A stretch of 64,000 bases of DNA from Lepidostoma basale (Eukaryota; Arthropoda; Insecta; Trichoptera; Lepidostomatidae), in assembly GCA_022606425.2 (NCBI GenBank), contig JAHDVF020000739.1:310001-374000 (forward strand), written 5' to 3'. The notes beneath the pieces are model-generated. The model did no database searches, had not been told where the DNA came from, and worked only from the letters and a program-made list of their open reading frames with translations. Shown piece after piece: positions 48,010-59,320 of the stretch. Each line of letters begins with the position of its first letter. Position 1 is the first letter of the stretch. The position numbers and the translations under genes are program-made.

Positions 48010-49128
48010 GTTGTTTGCTTTAAAAACTGAAGACTGTACATTGAAACTAGGAAGTGCGTCATTTATATAATCTGATTATTCGTTATTATTTTATCTTATC
48101 TTTTTAAATAATTTTAATTTCCTCAATTTTTGCTCCTATTATCTCTAGTGGATGTAGATTAAATCTTGATTGCATCAATAAAAATAAACTTTTTTTGTTA
48201 TAATTAATCCAAATGAAAATGTCTAAATAAAATAATAATACACTTTTAGTAATTTGTATATATACCAATTTATTTAATTGTACAACAAATAAAGTGGTGT
48301 ATTTACAAATCACTAAAAGTGTATTATTATTATATTTAATAATGTCACACCACAAATTAAGTGCTTTATACGAATGTTTTGAAAATGTCTGTTTTCTAGA
48401 AGTTTTCATTTGTTTTATGGGAATGACATGTTTCGCATGCTAAGGCAATGGGTAAATTTAAAGAAGGACAACGTGGTCCTGGTCGCAGACAAACTTCTTG
48501 GCTGCGATAATCTGAAGAAGATCGCGATATACGCGCCGCATGGCGCCAGCTTATCACCATTGGGGCCTGATGCCGACCACCGCTGTCGCTACGAAGGAGA
48601 CCCGTGCGCTCCGCGGTCCACCATCCGCGTGATGTTTCTGCGCCACGCAGCGTCTGGCCAGCCTCCATGTCACCCTTCGCCGTCGTCTACCTCGCCCGAT
48701 CTCCGCGGCGGAGGCCAGGTCGGCTCCAGCATCCACGGCTCTCCCCCATCGTCCGCCTCGTACGCGGACGGATGAACGCAGTAATATTAAGTAAGCTGAC
48801 CAGCTTTTAGCAAGTAAGTCTTTGATTGTAATTTATTAATATTAAGGTGTCCAGTGTAAATTCTTGTAATCCTAATTATAGTAAACTTAATTTATAAATC
48901 ACTTGGCCTTTCTTAATAATCACACTCAATCCCGAACGAATCATATCATCTATAAATCATGGGCATTTGGCGCCGAGGCAACGAGAGATGATCTCGACAA
49001 TCCCGAGTCGAGATTCCCCACATCTCCTCGTTCATGGACCCCGTTCCATCATAAGACTCCGTCAAGATTTATAAAAATATATAATTATTTTTTTTGCCTA
49101 TATACTAAAGGCCACCTTAATACATTAA
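48010..49128. other. intergenic DNA with a hairpin and a GC-rich stretch
   Basis: Bases 48228-48258 and 48308-48340 form a hairpin (AATACACTTTTAGTAATTTG and its inverse). Bases 48440-48780 are unusually GC-rich. The first part resembles an RTE C-terminus (KEGQRGPGRRQTSWLR) and the rest matches nothing I know. The Ly6 promoter should lie here. Confidence 0.4.
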
Positions 49129-50177
49129 GGTCCGCTTACACGCAACGATAAACCGTAACGATAAATCGCTACGATGTCCTGTTTACACGTTACGATAAAT
49201 CGTTTTCTTAATTGTTATTAATCGCTACGATGTTCTGTTTACACGTTACGATAAATCGTAACGATTTCTTAATTGTTTATATTGGCTCTGTCCAGAGGCG
49301 CCATCGCAACCCATTCGCATGGATCGCATTCAATGTTGGTAGCGTGTCTATACCTACATTCAATTGTTTGAGCATTTCGTATTGTACTAATATCAGACGT
49401 TTTATGGTGTGTTCTAGCAACGACTGAAGTTTTATCTAGGCATTATAATCAGAAATAGTTATATCATCAGGATAACATATTTTTTTTGTTTCCAGAAGAA
49501 TGCGATAGCTTGGGTAAATGTCGGCATTGTGATTTTTATTTCCGGCGCATCGAACTGTATTGGTCCTTAATAAATTTTTTATCAACAAAGAAAGCCAAAG
49601 CTTCTTCAGGTGTCATTTTTATAGGCATTTTCCTGCCTTGGCACGCATACGATTTTTTTTATTTTAGTGGCTCTTTTTGGTGAAAAACAGGACACTTGCT
49701 TCAGTATTTGTGCTGCATCTCGTCTACCCGTTGATTGTAGTCATTTGAGCTGCAATAATAATTTCCCTCGCCGTAATTGGGAGCTTATCTACAAAAACCG
49801 ATTACGCATCCGGTCTGGACATGTATTTAGCATGATAATACAATCGTTTATTTTTAATTACGAACATTGAAAATTTATACCTTTCGATAAGCCAGATTGG
49901 CCATTGGGACCTCTGTGTGTCGTTGCGATTCGCAGAAATTCGTCCAATCCAATTCCAATTCCAATAAATCGCTACGATGTCCTGTTTACACGCAACGACA
50001 AATTGTAACAATTCGATTGTTACGATATCGCTACAATTTATCGTAACGTGTAAACAGGCCTTTCAACCATCCAATCCAATTCCAATAAATCGCTACGATG
50101 CGATGTCCTGTTTACACGCAACGACAAATCGTAACAATTCAAAATCGCTACGATTTATCGTTGCGTGTAAACGGGTC
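49129..50177 (-). mobile_element. inverted-repeat DNA transposon with decayed protein remnant
   Basis: The ends GGTCCGCTTACACGCAACGA and, inverted, GACCCGTTTACACGCAACGA are flanked by TTAA (or 3-bp TAA). The minus strand retains EEALAFFVDKKFIKDQYSSM and, in another frame, ADIYPSYRILLETKKICY and QSLLEHTIKRLILVQYEML. This looks like a transposon-borne protein broken by a frameshift and a stop. PIF/Harbinger is likely, and piggyBac-like is possible. Confidence 0.6.
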
Positions 50178-50303
50178 TTAAGTCAAAAATGTAGAAGGAA
50201 CATCTTTTTGTATCAATGATGTAATCTATGGCCAGAGCAAATCTAACCTCAATATTATACATATATTTTGATGTTTGAAGTGTAAATTGTATTCTTTAAT
50301 ACA

Positions 50304-52220
50304 ATGGCATCAAAAAAACAAATAACTTGGTTTTTTTCTAAAACAGGAAGGCAGTTTGCATACGGGGCTGCTTGTTTTTCCTGCGTAACGTCCATTGCTT
50401 GTCTTTACACCCCACAAACTTTTGCTCTTTCCAAGTACATTGATATTGTACATTTATACAAGTGAGAACATGTTTTTATTTCATTAAAATTCGGTTTAAT
50501 AGATAGGCAGCTTTTTCATGGATTATAAACGTTGATCGCTGATACAACGAAAAGTTTTAATGTACCGGTGAAAATATATTTCCGTGGTTAAATAAATATC
50601 CAAAAAATCTTAAAATTTCATTTTCAGAGATGGTATAAAGGCGGATTTACCCTCACAAGTAAAGCAGACCTTTGACAAGTGTGTGGCAATGGTAGAGAAT
50701 AGCGAATTGAAAAAGAATGTCCTTAATCCATTTGTAGTTTTTGGCTATGACCTCTTCCACGCAGGTAGCCCTTCCCTATTTTTTTAATTTTCATGTACCA
50801 CGAGAAATATAAAAGATTTGTAATGAAATAATCATGTTATTTTAGGAACAACGAAGTCCAAGTTTGGAATATCGATTGGTATCCCTGATAATTTCAAATA
50901 TAAGTCAGAAGAGGATGTAGACAAGGATGATATCCAGGTATTAAAACGTATACATTGTTTTTATTTGTATAAACTTTTATTATTGAAGGTTAGAGCGTTC
51001 ACACTGTGGAATTCCATTGTTAATTTGGAGTAGTTTAAAACACTGCATGAACCACTTAATTTAATATTAAAAAAATCAATTGAAGTTCCTAGAATGTTAC
51101 GAAGGTGACCTCCATCCTCGGATGAAAATATAACTGCCTTATAATCCTGGCACACCTCTCTAGCTTCCTCCACATTCATGCAGCGAGTCATACACGCATG
51201 TCGATTTTTCCGACTTCTAACATGACCAACCTTTAAAATTTGATTAATTTGGTCGTGCCATGTTTTCCTCGGTCTGCCTCGACTCTACTCCATTTACATC
51301 ATTAACATATACTTTCTTAACCATTCTTTCTCCATCCATGCGCTCTATATGTCCGAACAAACGCAGCGATCCTTTCATAATTTTGTTCATAATACCTTCT
51401 TCCGCTCTACATTCCTTTCTTATATCGGCATTTGAGATTTTAATTCAATTTTTAAATATGTCAATCCGCCAGGTTTGGCGTCTTACCAAAGTTTAAATTC
51501 TTATGTTTGACCGTACAGCTTTATGGTCATGTTAACTATCTAAAATATGTCTATTAGAAGGTGTGAAAATCAGTTTATCTGAAGTAGTAATAAAATATAA
51601 TTTGAATTAATCAAGTTTAAATATGATTTTAGGTTAACAACAAACCCGTTGAGTGGAATTCTGATCCGGGTCAGAAATTATCAGATGCGCTTGTGTTGCC
51701 AGAAAATGTCCAGATGTTCGGCATATGCAGAGAAATATTAATGGCCCAAACCAACAAGATGTACTATGACAGCTTTTCTCCCGGGATGATCATCTTTATG
51801 TCCTATGCAACCGCATCTCGCATCAATCAAAACCTTAATTTGCACTTGAAACCGGCGAGTTTTCGCTTTGTTATGTATGGATTAATAGGTTTGTTCGCCG
51901 TAGGGAGCTATTTCCTGATTAAAGATGTAACACAGGTCCATTTCGAAGGCAAAATAGATACGAAGCTGGCCGATTTCGGACCAGAAATGACGAGGAGTGG
52001 AATAGAGTTTTACACTAAAATGATGAACAGAAATGTAGCGTTACGCTATTTCCTGGGTGAAGAGGGGGAAAAGTTATACTCTGCAACGGGAAATGAAAAT
52101 TTCTTTATTAGGAACAAAAGAATGCCTTTGCACATGCGGAAACAGTATTTCGAACAAAGATTAAGTAAATACCTCGCAGAAAAGGAAGAAATAGAGCAGC
52201 CACCCTCTGAAAAACTTTAA
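50304..52220 (+). CDS. TMEM177: TMEM177 homologue, mitochondrial inner-membrane COX2 assembly factor (4 exons, complete)
   Basis: TMEM177 associates with COX20 and newly made COX2 during cytochrome c oxidase assembly in the mitochondrial inner membrane. Exons are 50304-50461, 50628-50764, 50846-50937 and 51633-52220. All have GT-AG junctions with matching phases (2, 1, 0), giving 324 residues against about 311 in human. The ATG at 50304 opens a basic N-terminus and a first hydrophobic segment (FAYGAACFSCVTSIACLY). A second helix (FVMYGLIGLFAVGSYFLI) lies near residue 215. Family features are the NKPVEWNSDPGQKLSDALVL region, the CREI segment, and near the C-terminus GIEFYTKMMNRN and ALRYFLGEEGEKLYSATGN. 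Intron 3 contains a hammerhead-like repeat and an RTE-1 piece. The assignment rests on the C-terminal block. Confidence 0.9.
50985..51450. mobile_element. hammerhead-like repeat with RTE-1 fragment in TMEM177 intron 3
   Basis: Bases 50985-51135 match the AACACTGTGGAATTCCATTG-type repeat and contain (minus) GAGGATGGAGGTCACCTTCG. Bases 51140-51450 are a minus-strand RTE-1 piece starting at its 3' region. Confidence 0.65.
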
Positions 52221-52279
52221 TCAGAATAACGAGTTTATTTTCAAAATTAGTACGATTAGATGATTCGGATATTGTAATA

Positions 52280-52687
52280 CAGTAGAACTTCGATTATCCG
52301 AATCGCTTTCAGAATTTCAGAAAAAATAAAATTAAGATGGAAATATACTGTGATTTGCATAATGATTTTGTCTAAGCACGCTATTGTCCTTCCCTCCGCG
52401 AAGCCACTTGTCACTGTTAATTTTGATTAATCAGTCAAAATGGATGATGACAGTCAAACAGCTTACTTTGACCGAAATATTCAGCAAGCAATGGCTTTAA
52501 TTTACCTGGTTGCCTTTTCATTAAATTAATTCAAAGATCTTTTTCTTTAAAAATAGTTTTTTTCTCCCATTTTCGACATACTTACAGTAATTAATTAAAA
52601 TAGACCCTTTTTTTGGAAAAAAATTCCAAAAAATCCTTATCTTAATGGGGTCTGGTCCCAATTGATTCGGATAATGGAGTTCTACTG
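52280..52687. mobile_element. pogo-like MITE (408 bp)
   Basis: The ends CAGTAGAACTTCGATTATCC and, inverted, CAGTAGAACTCCATTATCCG are flanked by TA. No transposase is present. It begins 60 bases after the TMEM177 stop. Confidence 0.8.
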
Positions 52688-53159
52688 TAATCGTATTAGA
52701 CTGTGGATGAACAACCAAACACAAGCATATTCGTCTATGTAGTAGTGTGAATACATAAATCGTTAAAAAAATATTATCATTTTGACGTATGGCTATCCTT
52801 CTTGAGGGGTACATCTAATCTTCCTTAGTTATAAGATTGTAAATGTGCATTTTAGCTTAATCTATCAATCTTCTATTCAGCAACTGCGTATATCTCATAC
52901 TTGCTATAAGCTGTCCTTGACTGCTGATGGTTATAAGAAAATATATGTAGCTATTTGCTGAAGTGCCTCGTTAATAGGAATGTCTGATATTTAAAGACCT
53001 GACAAATCGCACTTCTCAAGGAAGCAATAGTTTTTTTTTGCTGTTAATCGATGGAAAAGCGCAGCTTAGGGTTCATAAAGCATGTGCGCTACCATCTTAG
53101 TTGTACATAAAGGGTTTAATCTAAAATAGTAAAAGTATAACACCCTCTTCAGAAACTTT
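52688..53159. other. AT-rich intergenic DNA
   Basis: I see no gene and no clear repeat here. Confidence 0.4.
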
Positions 53160-53425
53160 ATTTTAACTTAATCAAATGATTTTACTGAAATCTCTTGATG
53201 GAAGTTCATTTTAAATAATAATTAAATAAAACATGTTTTTTAACTACTTCCACTTTTGTCTTTATTTAGACAGCGACCGGTTTCGCCAGGCTCGCTGGCA
53301 TCGACAGACTGGTCAGTCTGTCGATGCCAGCGAGCCTGGCGAAACCGGTCGCTGTCTAAATAAAGACAAAAGTGGAAGTAGTTAAAAAACATTTTATTTA
53401 ATTATTATTTATTTTAACTTGTTGG
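53160..53425. repeat. hammerhead-associated foldback, near-perfect palindrome
   Basis: The arms 53223-53308 and 53312-53398 are inverse copies, so the centre is almost loopless. Both strands read CTGTCGATGCCAG, loop, CTGGCGAAACCGGTCGC. Confidence 0.85.
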
Positions 53426-53654
53426 CTGCCTCTAACACCAATCGGGGTTCTTCGGCTACTCAACCGAAGCGCCACGAACCCCGATCAAGGTTGTCAATGT
53501 AGTAAATTGCGTATCCAGCAGTATTTCAATGGCGTTGAACGGTTGCAGAATATGTCAGCAGTCAGCAGACATGTCATTAAACAAGAATGGCTTATTAATA
53601 GATGTATTTGAATAATTAAAGAAATATATTTGGTTGCCATTTCTTTCACGTCTC

Positions 53655-54037
53655 TCTTATTGCATAACCCTGTATTACGGCTCGCTACATTTGCAGCTCA
53701 GGTGGATTATCCCGGTTTATCACAAAGTTGTGCAGAATTTAGTAGTAACTTACTAACCATCATGCCGTTCCTCCGGAGGGGTAGGCAGAGGATGGATCGC
53801 CACATTGTTCTATCCTGACATAACTCTCGCACCTCTTCTACATTCACACTCGTTGATTGATCGTACTTCGGACATGGTCGCCTTTCAGTAATTAATTAAT
53901 TTGGTCATGCCATGTTTTAGTAATAAGAAACTAAATTAAAAAGATTTATTAGATTCTTTCATATATGAGCTACGAATGTAGCCAGCTGGGGTTTGAATTT
54001 TTTGACTGCCAATGTAGTCAGCCGGACCATAAGGATT
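53655..54037. mobile_element. piggyBac-type MITE relative with RTE-1 scrap inside
   Basis: The flanks (CCCTGTATTACGGC, GCTACATTTGCAG, CTACGAATGTAGCC) resemble 37415-37654. Bases 53752-53925 are a short minus-strand RTE-1 3' fragment. Confidence 0.6.
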
Positions 54038-54039
54038 GA

Positions 54040-55400
54040 AGAAAATATTACACATCTTTTGTTCATACTTACCCATCTTAGACAGAATAATTTTATGTAT
54101 ATTTTTTACTGTAAGTTTAAAGACGGAGTTGAAACTAGTCTATTCGAAAAATATGTAATAAATGCCTCTTGCATTTATACCCTCGTGAGCACGAAAATTT
54201 CTTGATAAATTTAAGGTGTAGAATTTTTTATTAATTACAGGTTTCAAATATTTTAAACACTGATGATAATGAATATGGAAGTAAACATGTTTGCTAGAAG
54301 CAAGATATTATCAATTGTTTGTTAATGCCTTAGAAAGGCGAAACATGTCATTCCCAAAAATTATAATAAAACTTCTAGAAAACGGATGTTTTTATTCATA
54401 TTCATTATTTTATATGGAGTTTTACATCGTTGTTCGAGAAACAATAAATAAACCAAAAATATTTTGATCAAAGTACAACTAAAGGCAAATTAAAAGTAGT
54501 CTAATTTTAATTTGCATATGTTACATGCTTCAGTTCTTGTATTCTGTTAAAAATATTATTGGTTAGTTTATATCGTTCTGATTATGAAGGTATTAATCTT
54601 TCAAAATATGTAGAGAAAATCAGCTTAAGTGGGAACATGCTTTTATTTCAACTATACTTTTGTATGAAGCATTTAATTTGCGGTATGGCAATATTAAAAA
54701 CGATTTTAATACAGTTTTACTTGTTTTTACACCACCGGAGCTTCGTCAGGGCGAAGCTCCGGTGGGAGCGAAACCGGTTGATTTGACAAAAATAAAACGG
54801 TATAAAAACAGCTAAATAGTGTTTTAAAAGTTAATCATAAAAAGTTCAGAATATTTCATTGTTTATAAAGTTTTATTTTCATGATTTATATTATATATCA
54901 ATTAGAGTTCCTCTATCACGAAGAGTAAAAATAGATGTTAAATTCTCGTTTAAATTTTAAACGCAATCCTAATTCTAGATACTTCGTCCGGGACACTTGT
55001 AGTGCACATTTGTAAAATAGGAAAATTAGGAATATGTTGTAATAATTAAGACTGAACTGTTTTTGTTAGTCCTGTTATATTTGTAGTGTGAATTCTAAAT
55101 AAATGTTTGAGAAACAAAGCTTATTTATCTACTTTATAATATCGGATTACTAATTTAAAGCATCCCTCGATTGCCTTTTAGGAAACTTTGGATTATTTAC
55201 TGGTGTAACCAGTTAATGCGAAAGAGTTTGCGAGATAATCTAGAAGTTCCCAGACCATTGGCCAGTACAAATTATTTTTAAAATTAAGAAATGAGAACTA
55301 ATTGCTAAATATAAACAATCCTGATAAACCTATCAGGGGATCGAACTAAAAAAAAATGTGCCAGCATACATATCTGCATTTAAGCTGGACTGAAATTGGT
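54040..55400. other. intergenic DNA with two hammerhead-like repeats
   Basis: Bases 54325-54440 carry GGCGAAACATGTCATT and the ACTTCTAGAAAAC repeat also seen at 61020. Plus-strand 54747-54778 reads GGCGAAGCTCC, GGTG, GGAGCGAAACCGGTTG, with the inverse CGGAGCTTCG before it. The rest is AT-rich. Confidence 0.5.
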
Positions 55401-55417
55401 CAAATTTTCATAAAACA

Positions 55418-55627
55418 TTAAAACAATCCAAGAAATTTATAAAATTGGAAAACTATTGCATACCTATACCTCAAGAAACATGGGTTGTTCTTAAACTGAT
55501 TCACAGACGAAGCATTCCTTACTAATTTACCATTTTTTGGTACTATTCTGCTACCTAGCACAGCACCAAATGGAAAAATAAATGCAAGCACTAAGGTACA
55601 AAATTTAACCCCAGCATTTCTTTCCAA
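55418..55627 (-). other. unassigned hydrophobic open frame
   Basis: A 69-codon minus-strand frame lies about 250 bases downstream of MRPS21. It reads KFCTLVLAFIFPFGAVLGSR then VPKNGKLVRNASSVNQFK. It has no in-frame ATG and a possible donor (AGGTATAG) near its end. It could be an exon, a pseudogene or chance. I do not recognise it. Confidence 0.2.
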
Positions 55628-55881
55628 TGGACAAAATGAATCGTCTTATTTGGAATGGTCAAGATATCTTACCACTTCTCTCAATACCTACCCGTTCAGC
55701 AGTGAAACGTTGCATTTAGTAATTAGAGGAAAAGTTAAAAGATGTATTTATGCGTATTTCATTGAGATTTATTGTTCAATAACATGTGTTAAGATTAGCT
55801 ACGTCTACGTGTAGTGTGGGGCCCAGCCCGAGCGGGTCCGGGAACTTACTCGGCCGTGCGGCAGGGACATGCGACAGAAGC

Positions 55882-56309
55882 CTAAAAGCTATCATAGCCG
55901 GGGAATGCACTTGTGCGATTCTTTCTTAAAACAAACTGTATTTTTCTATCCATGTCTTCATTGTAGATAGCTTTACACTTCTCGTAATTGACGCGGCGTC
56001 TCGTCTGAAAGCAAAAAATGACTTAATAAGTCGAATTTTTGCCACGGCCGGTCGAGAATAGTTTGCAATATTAATGTAAGTGGACGGCAAGGGACTGCGG
56101 CTCATGCGGCCCGGAGAGGACAAAATTAAGAGAAGTAATAAGGACGAGAAGCTTCCACCTACCTGGAAGGGCTTTTCATAGAAACGAGTGCGACGGAATT
56201 GATCCAGGATTCCCTCTTTTCCTAATATCCTATTCAACAGTCTACATGCTTCTTCGATATTATTATTTTGTACGAATATTGTTCTGGAGAGAAATGCCCG
56301 GTGCCGCAT
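55882..56309 (-). CDS. mRpS21: mitochondrial ribosomal protein S21 (bS21m), two exons, complete
   Basis: bS21m is a small basic protein of the mitochondrial small ribosomal subunit. Exon 1 is 56309-56163 and exon 2 is 56004-55882, joined in phase 0 with GT-AG borders. They give 89 residues, against 87 in human. The ATG at 56309 lies 9 bases after a candidate 5'UTR splice acceptor (TTTTAG). The family pattern is clear: ARTI-like SRTIFVQNNNIEEACRLLN, then FRRTRFYEKPFQ, then RRRVNYEKCKAIYNEDMDRK and FVLRKNR at the end. The neighbouring U1-70K gene is on the same strand about 1.4 kb upstream. Nothing is broken. Confidence 0.94.
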
Positions 56310-57751
56310 CTCCGTGGCCTAAAATGTGCAAACATAACTGTAACGGGGACAACAACGGGCGCAGCTTGCCGGGAGTAGTACACGCCTCAACCTTCTGTTT
56401 CAGGTGCAAATAACTTATATAAAAAAAGAGTAACAAATACTTCCGTTTGAGAAGTGTTTATATTTAAATGAAAAGTAATTAAGAATGAAAAAAAAATGCA
56501 GGGGTACAAAAATAAAAACCAATACATTTTAAAAGAAGTTTACCAATTTCAGTTTTAGCAGCAAGAATACAGAGGTGAACATTGAGCGTACCTCTGGACG
56601 AACATATGCCAGATATGGAGAGTTACAAAAAGTAGATATTACAACCGACGGAGCCACCACCTCCGCCAAAATACAAAGTGTTTCAATTCATCATACAAAC
56701 CTGAATTAATGCCAATGATTTGCCCGTTGGAGATGAGGTATTAGAAATAAACACTGATTACCACTTTCAGAGGGTCCAAAGTTATCACGGGGTAATACAT
56801 CCCACACTTCTTACCATTGTTCACTAGCACCGCACTTTAGAATGTTACCTGTCCATACACTTTTACCTGCACCGGGACATTCCCGCTCGGGCTAAATCAT
56901 CCATGGCAATAGTCAAGTTAGGCGCAGTGAGAGGCGTGTCACCAACAGGAGTTCGCGGTCTTTACTCCGGGAACACTAAGGGAGGAGCCATTACAAGTAC
57001 GGTTCCATTTGTTCGCGACACGCTTCTCCATATGCGCATTAATTAAATGAAAATTGTCCATAATTAAATCATGGCAGATGAAATTTACTTACAATTTCTG
57101 CACTTGATACTCACAAAAGATCTGATTAATTTTACATTCACTATACTTATCTGATAAATCCACAATTTGTTAAAACTCCTGTCTTTTGCAAAAGATTTTA
57201 GCTATAATTTACAATGCACAAAATAAAAATTATAAGAATTCATTCAATTTGAAGGGCAATACTTACTTACGAAGTACATTAATTAGAATTAAATAGAAAA
57301 GTACAAGTCGCCAAATTATGGCCATAACAACATTTACCATATTTTGTGGAGATCTTCCCAGTGGAGTTATTGCTAACTCTTTAGTCCATATTTAAGATAT
57401 TACTTGACTCAATACTTCAAATGTAAACTAAAGAAGCAACCAGCGTGACACTTACTGCGGAGTTGATACCATCAGAGACTTACAACTGAGGAGCCCTCAA
57501 CTACGTGTGAGCTCCAACTGAACTGGTCCCCATGTGGCTTTAGAGAGTTATATACCTCCACTTTTGTGGTGATAAACTAATGAATATGGCTGAAAGTATC
57601 TTTTACTATTGAGAAAGTTCACCGGCAACTAAAGTTCAGAAGTAATACAAACCTCCTCAAAGGATAAGAATGAATTTTGATAAGAAAACTGAAAATTGAT
57701 GGAATAATTATTAAAATTAAGTCTAGGCATACACAATATAAGAGCCGCAGC
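56310..57751. other. intergenic region upstream of MRPS21
   Basis: Bases 56340-56400 and 56560-57010 have balanced base composition, unlike nearby AT-rich DNA, but no convincing reading frame. Several minus-strand GTAAG sites (near 57095, 57270, 57455 and 57480) could be donors of untranslated exons. It should contain the MRPS21 promoter and the U1-70K 3' end. Confidence 0.4.
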
Positions 57752-58897
57752 TCAATAGTCCTCCCCCTCGTATTCTCCGTCCTCCTGGTTCTCATAGTGG
57801 CCGTTGGAGCTGTCGGGCTGGAATTTCTTTTCGTCTTCCTCATTCTCAAACTTGACGTTGGCTTCGAAGGGCGGCGGGTACTGCGTGGAGTAATCGGGGT
57901 AGTCATCCACCGGTTCTTCCTTGATTTTAATCCTCTCCTCTTTGACGGCACCCTCTTCGCGCTTCTCTCTGCGCTCGCGACGGCGGCGGCGGTCGCGGTC
58001 CTTGTCTTTGTCGCGGTCTCCGCGCTCCTTCTCAGGCCGGTCCTTGTCGGGGCGCTCCCTGTCCCGAGAGCGGCGGCGCTTGCGCTCCTCGGGCTCGCGA
58101 GAGCGGCGCGGCCGGCGGCGGGAGCGCGAGCGTGATCGTGAGCGCCTTCGCGGGCGCTCCCGTTCACGAGAGCGCCGCCTTTCCGGGTCCGGCCCGGCTC
58201 GCCCGCGCCCGTCCCTCTCGTGCTCCAGGCGGTAGCGTTCCCGTTCCCGCTCGTTGTCCTCGCGCCCGGAATGCTTGATGTTCACGTCGGGCCCGCCGCG
58301 CCGCGTGCCGCCCAGCCCGCCTCCCAGGCGGCGGGGCAGCCAGCCCTTGACTGTGCGCGCGCGCTCCACGTCCACCAGCACCCGCCGGCCGTCGATCTTC
58401 TTGCCGTCGGCGTGCTTGTAGGCCGAGTGCATGTCCCGCTCGTGCTCGTACTCGATGAAAGCGTACCCGCGCGGTTTGCCGTTGACACTGTCGTGAATGA
58501 CGACAATCTTCTTGATTGTGCCATATCCTTCGAACTCTCTGCGCAGTTTGGACTCGGACGTATCGTAGTTTATTCGCGCCACGAACAGCGTCTTGAAGGC
58601 GTCTCCGGTGCACCCGCTGACAGAGTTAGGATCCCAAACGGCAATTTCTTGCTCCAACTTGTAGGCCACTTGTTCCGCCCGCTCGCGTCGCCTTCGCTCT
58701 AACCGCTCCTCGCGCGTCTCCACCCTGGTGGGCGGCGGAGTCTCTGCAGGGTCTTCGAAGTGTGTGAGAAACGCTCCCACCCCGAGGTAGCCTTTCTGCT
58801 TCTTTTCATGAGGAAGTTTGTTCGAAGGCGGCAAAAAGGGTATAGGGTCCCTCGGAGCGAAAAGCGCTAGTAGATTCGGAGGCAAAAACTGCGTCAT
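57752..58897 (-). CDS. snRNP-U1-70K: U1 small nuclear ribonucleoprotein 70 kDa (U1-70K), intronless
   Basis: U1-70K binds stem-loop I of U1 snRNA and helps define 5' splice sites. The frame is one uninterrupted 381-residue ORF from ATG at 58897. Residues 1-60 are the conserved tail that contacts the U1 core ([20 protein letters not shown]). The RRM spans about 103-181, with RNP2 LFVARINY (104-111) and RNP1 RGYAFIEY (143-150). The block after it, [17 protein letters not shown] then [14 protein letters not shown], is diagnostic. The C-terminal third is an Arg-rich domain of alternating R with S, E or D, ending in an acidic tail (DGEYEGEDY). Human is 437 residues and fly about 450, the difference lying in the Arg-rich tail. 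The complete lack of introns contrasts with fritz and TMEM87. Antisense open frames here reflect high GC only. Confidence 0.97.
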   Translation of the reverse strand: MTQFLPPNLLALFAPRDPIPFLPPSNKLPHEKKQKGYLGVGAFLTHFEDPAETPPPTRVETREERLERRRRERAEQVAYKLEQEIAVWDPNSVSGCTGDAFKTLFVARINYDTSESKLRREFEGYGTIKKIVVIHDSVNGKPRGYAFIEYEHERDMHSAYKHADGKKIDGRRVLVDVERARTVKGWLPRRLGGGLGGTRRGGPDVNIKHSGREDNERERERYRLEHERDGRGRAGPDPERRRSRERERPRRRSRSRSRSRRRPRRSREPEERKRRRSRDRERPDKDRPEKERGDRDKDKDRDRRRRRERREKREEGAVKEERIKIKEEPVDDYPDYSTQYPPPFEANVKFENEEDEKKFQPDSSNGHYENQEDGEYEGEDY

Positions 58898-59320
58898 TTT
58901 CGCCGACGATGATCACAACCGATAAACACTTACTAATATTAGGCGTTAACTTCCAAGGAATCCATTGCGCGAGTCATCTACATACATTATACCATTCTAA
59001 ATAAGTTTATATTTAGCAAAGAAAATACAAACCTCAACTTTATAACAAATAAACGAATCCGCAGTTTATAACCTACTACACCTACCACTTCCGAAACGCC
59101 ATGAAATGTCATAGACAATAACGGAAGTTGAAATATCATAGATGCTGTTCAACCTTTTAATTCGGAACATATTTTAATGGGGCACATTCAAGTTTTCATG
59201 AAGGTGTAATTTTTTTGCAAAAGCATCGGAAATTAAGCATTTTACTCGATACTTTTGCCTAAAATATTGGTTTTTCATCGAAAATTATTCTCGTTGAGTT
59301 TTACAACGATTCTTTAGAGA
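58898..59320. other. U1-70K upstream region
   Basis: This should contain the U1-70K promoter and leader. I see no motif I can defend. The downstream edge is the RTE-2 copy. Confidence 0.4.

Noticed and set aside
57677..58702. Long plus-strand open frames (152, 104 and 160 residues) across U1-70K
   Set aside because: They are antisense shadows of a GC-rich, Arg-rich coding sequence; none has a recognisable domain.
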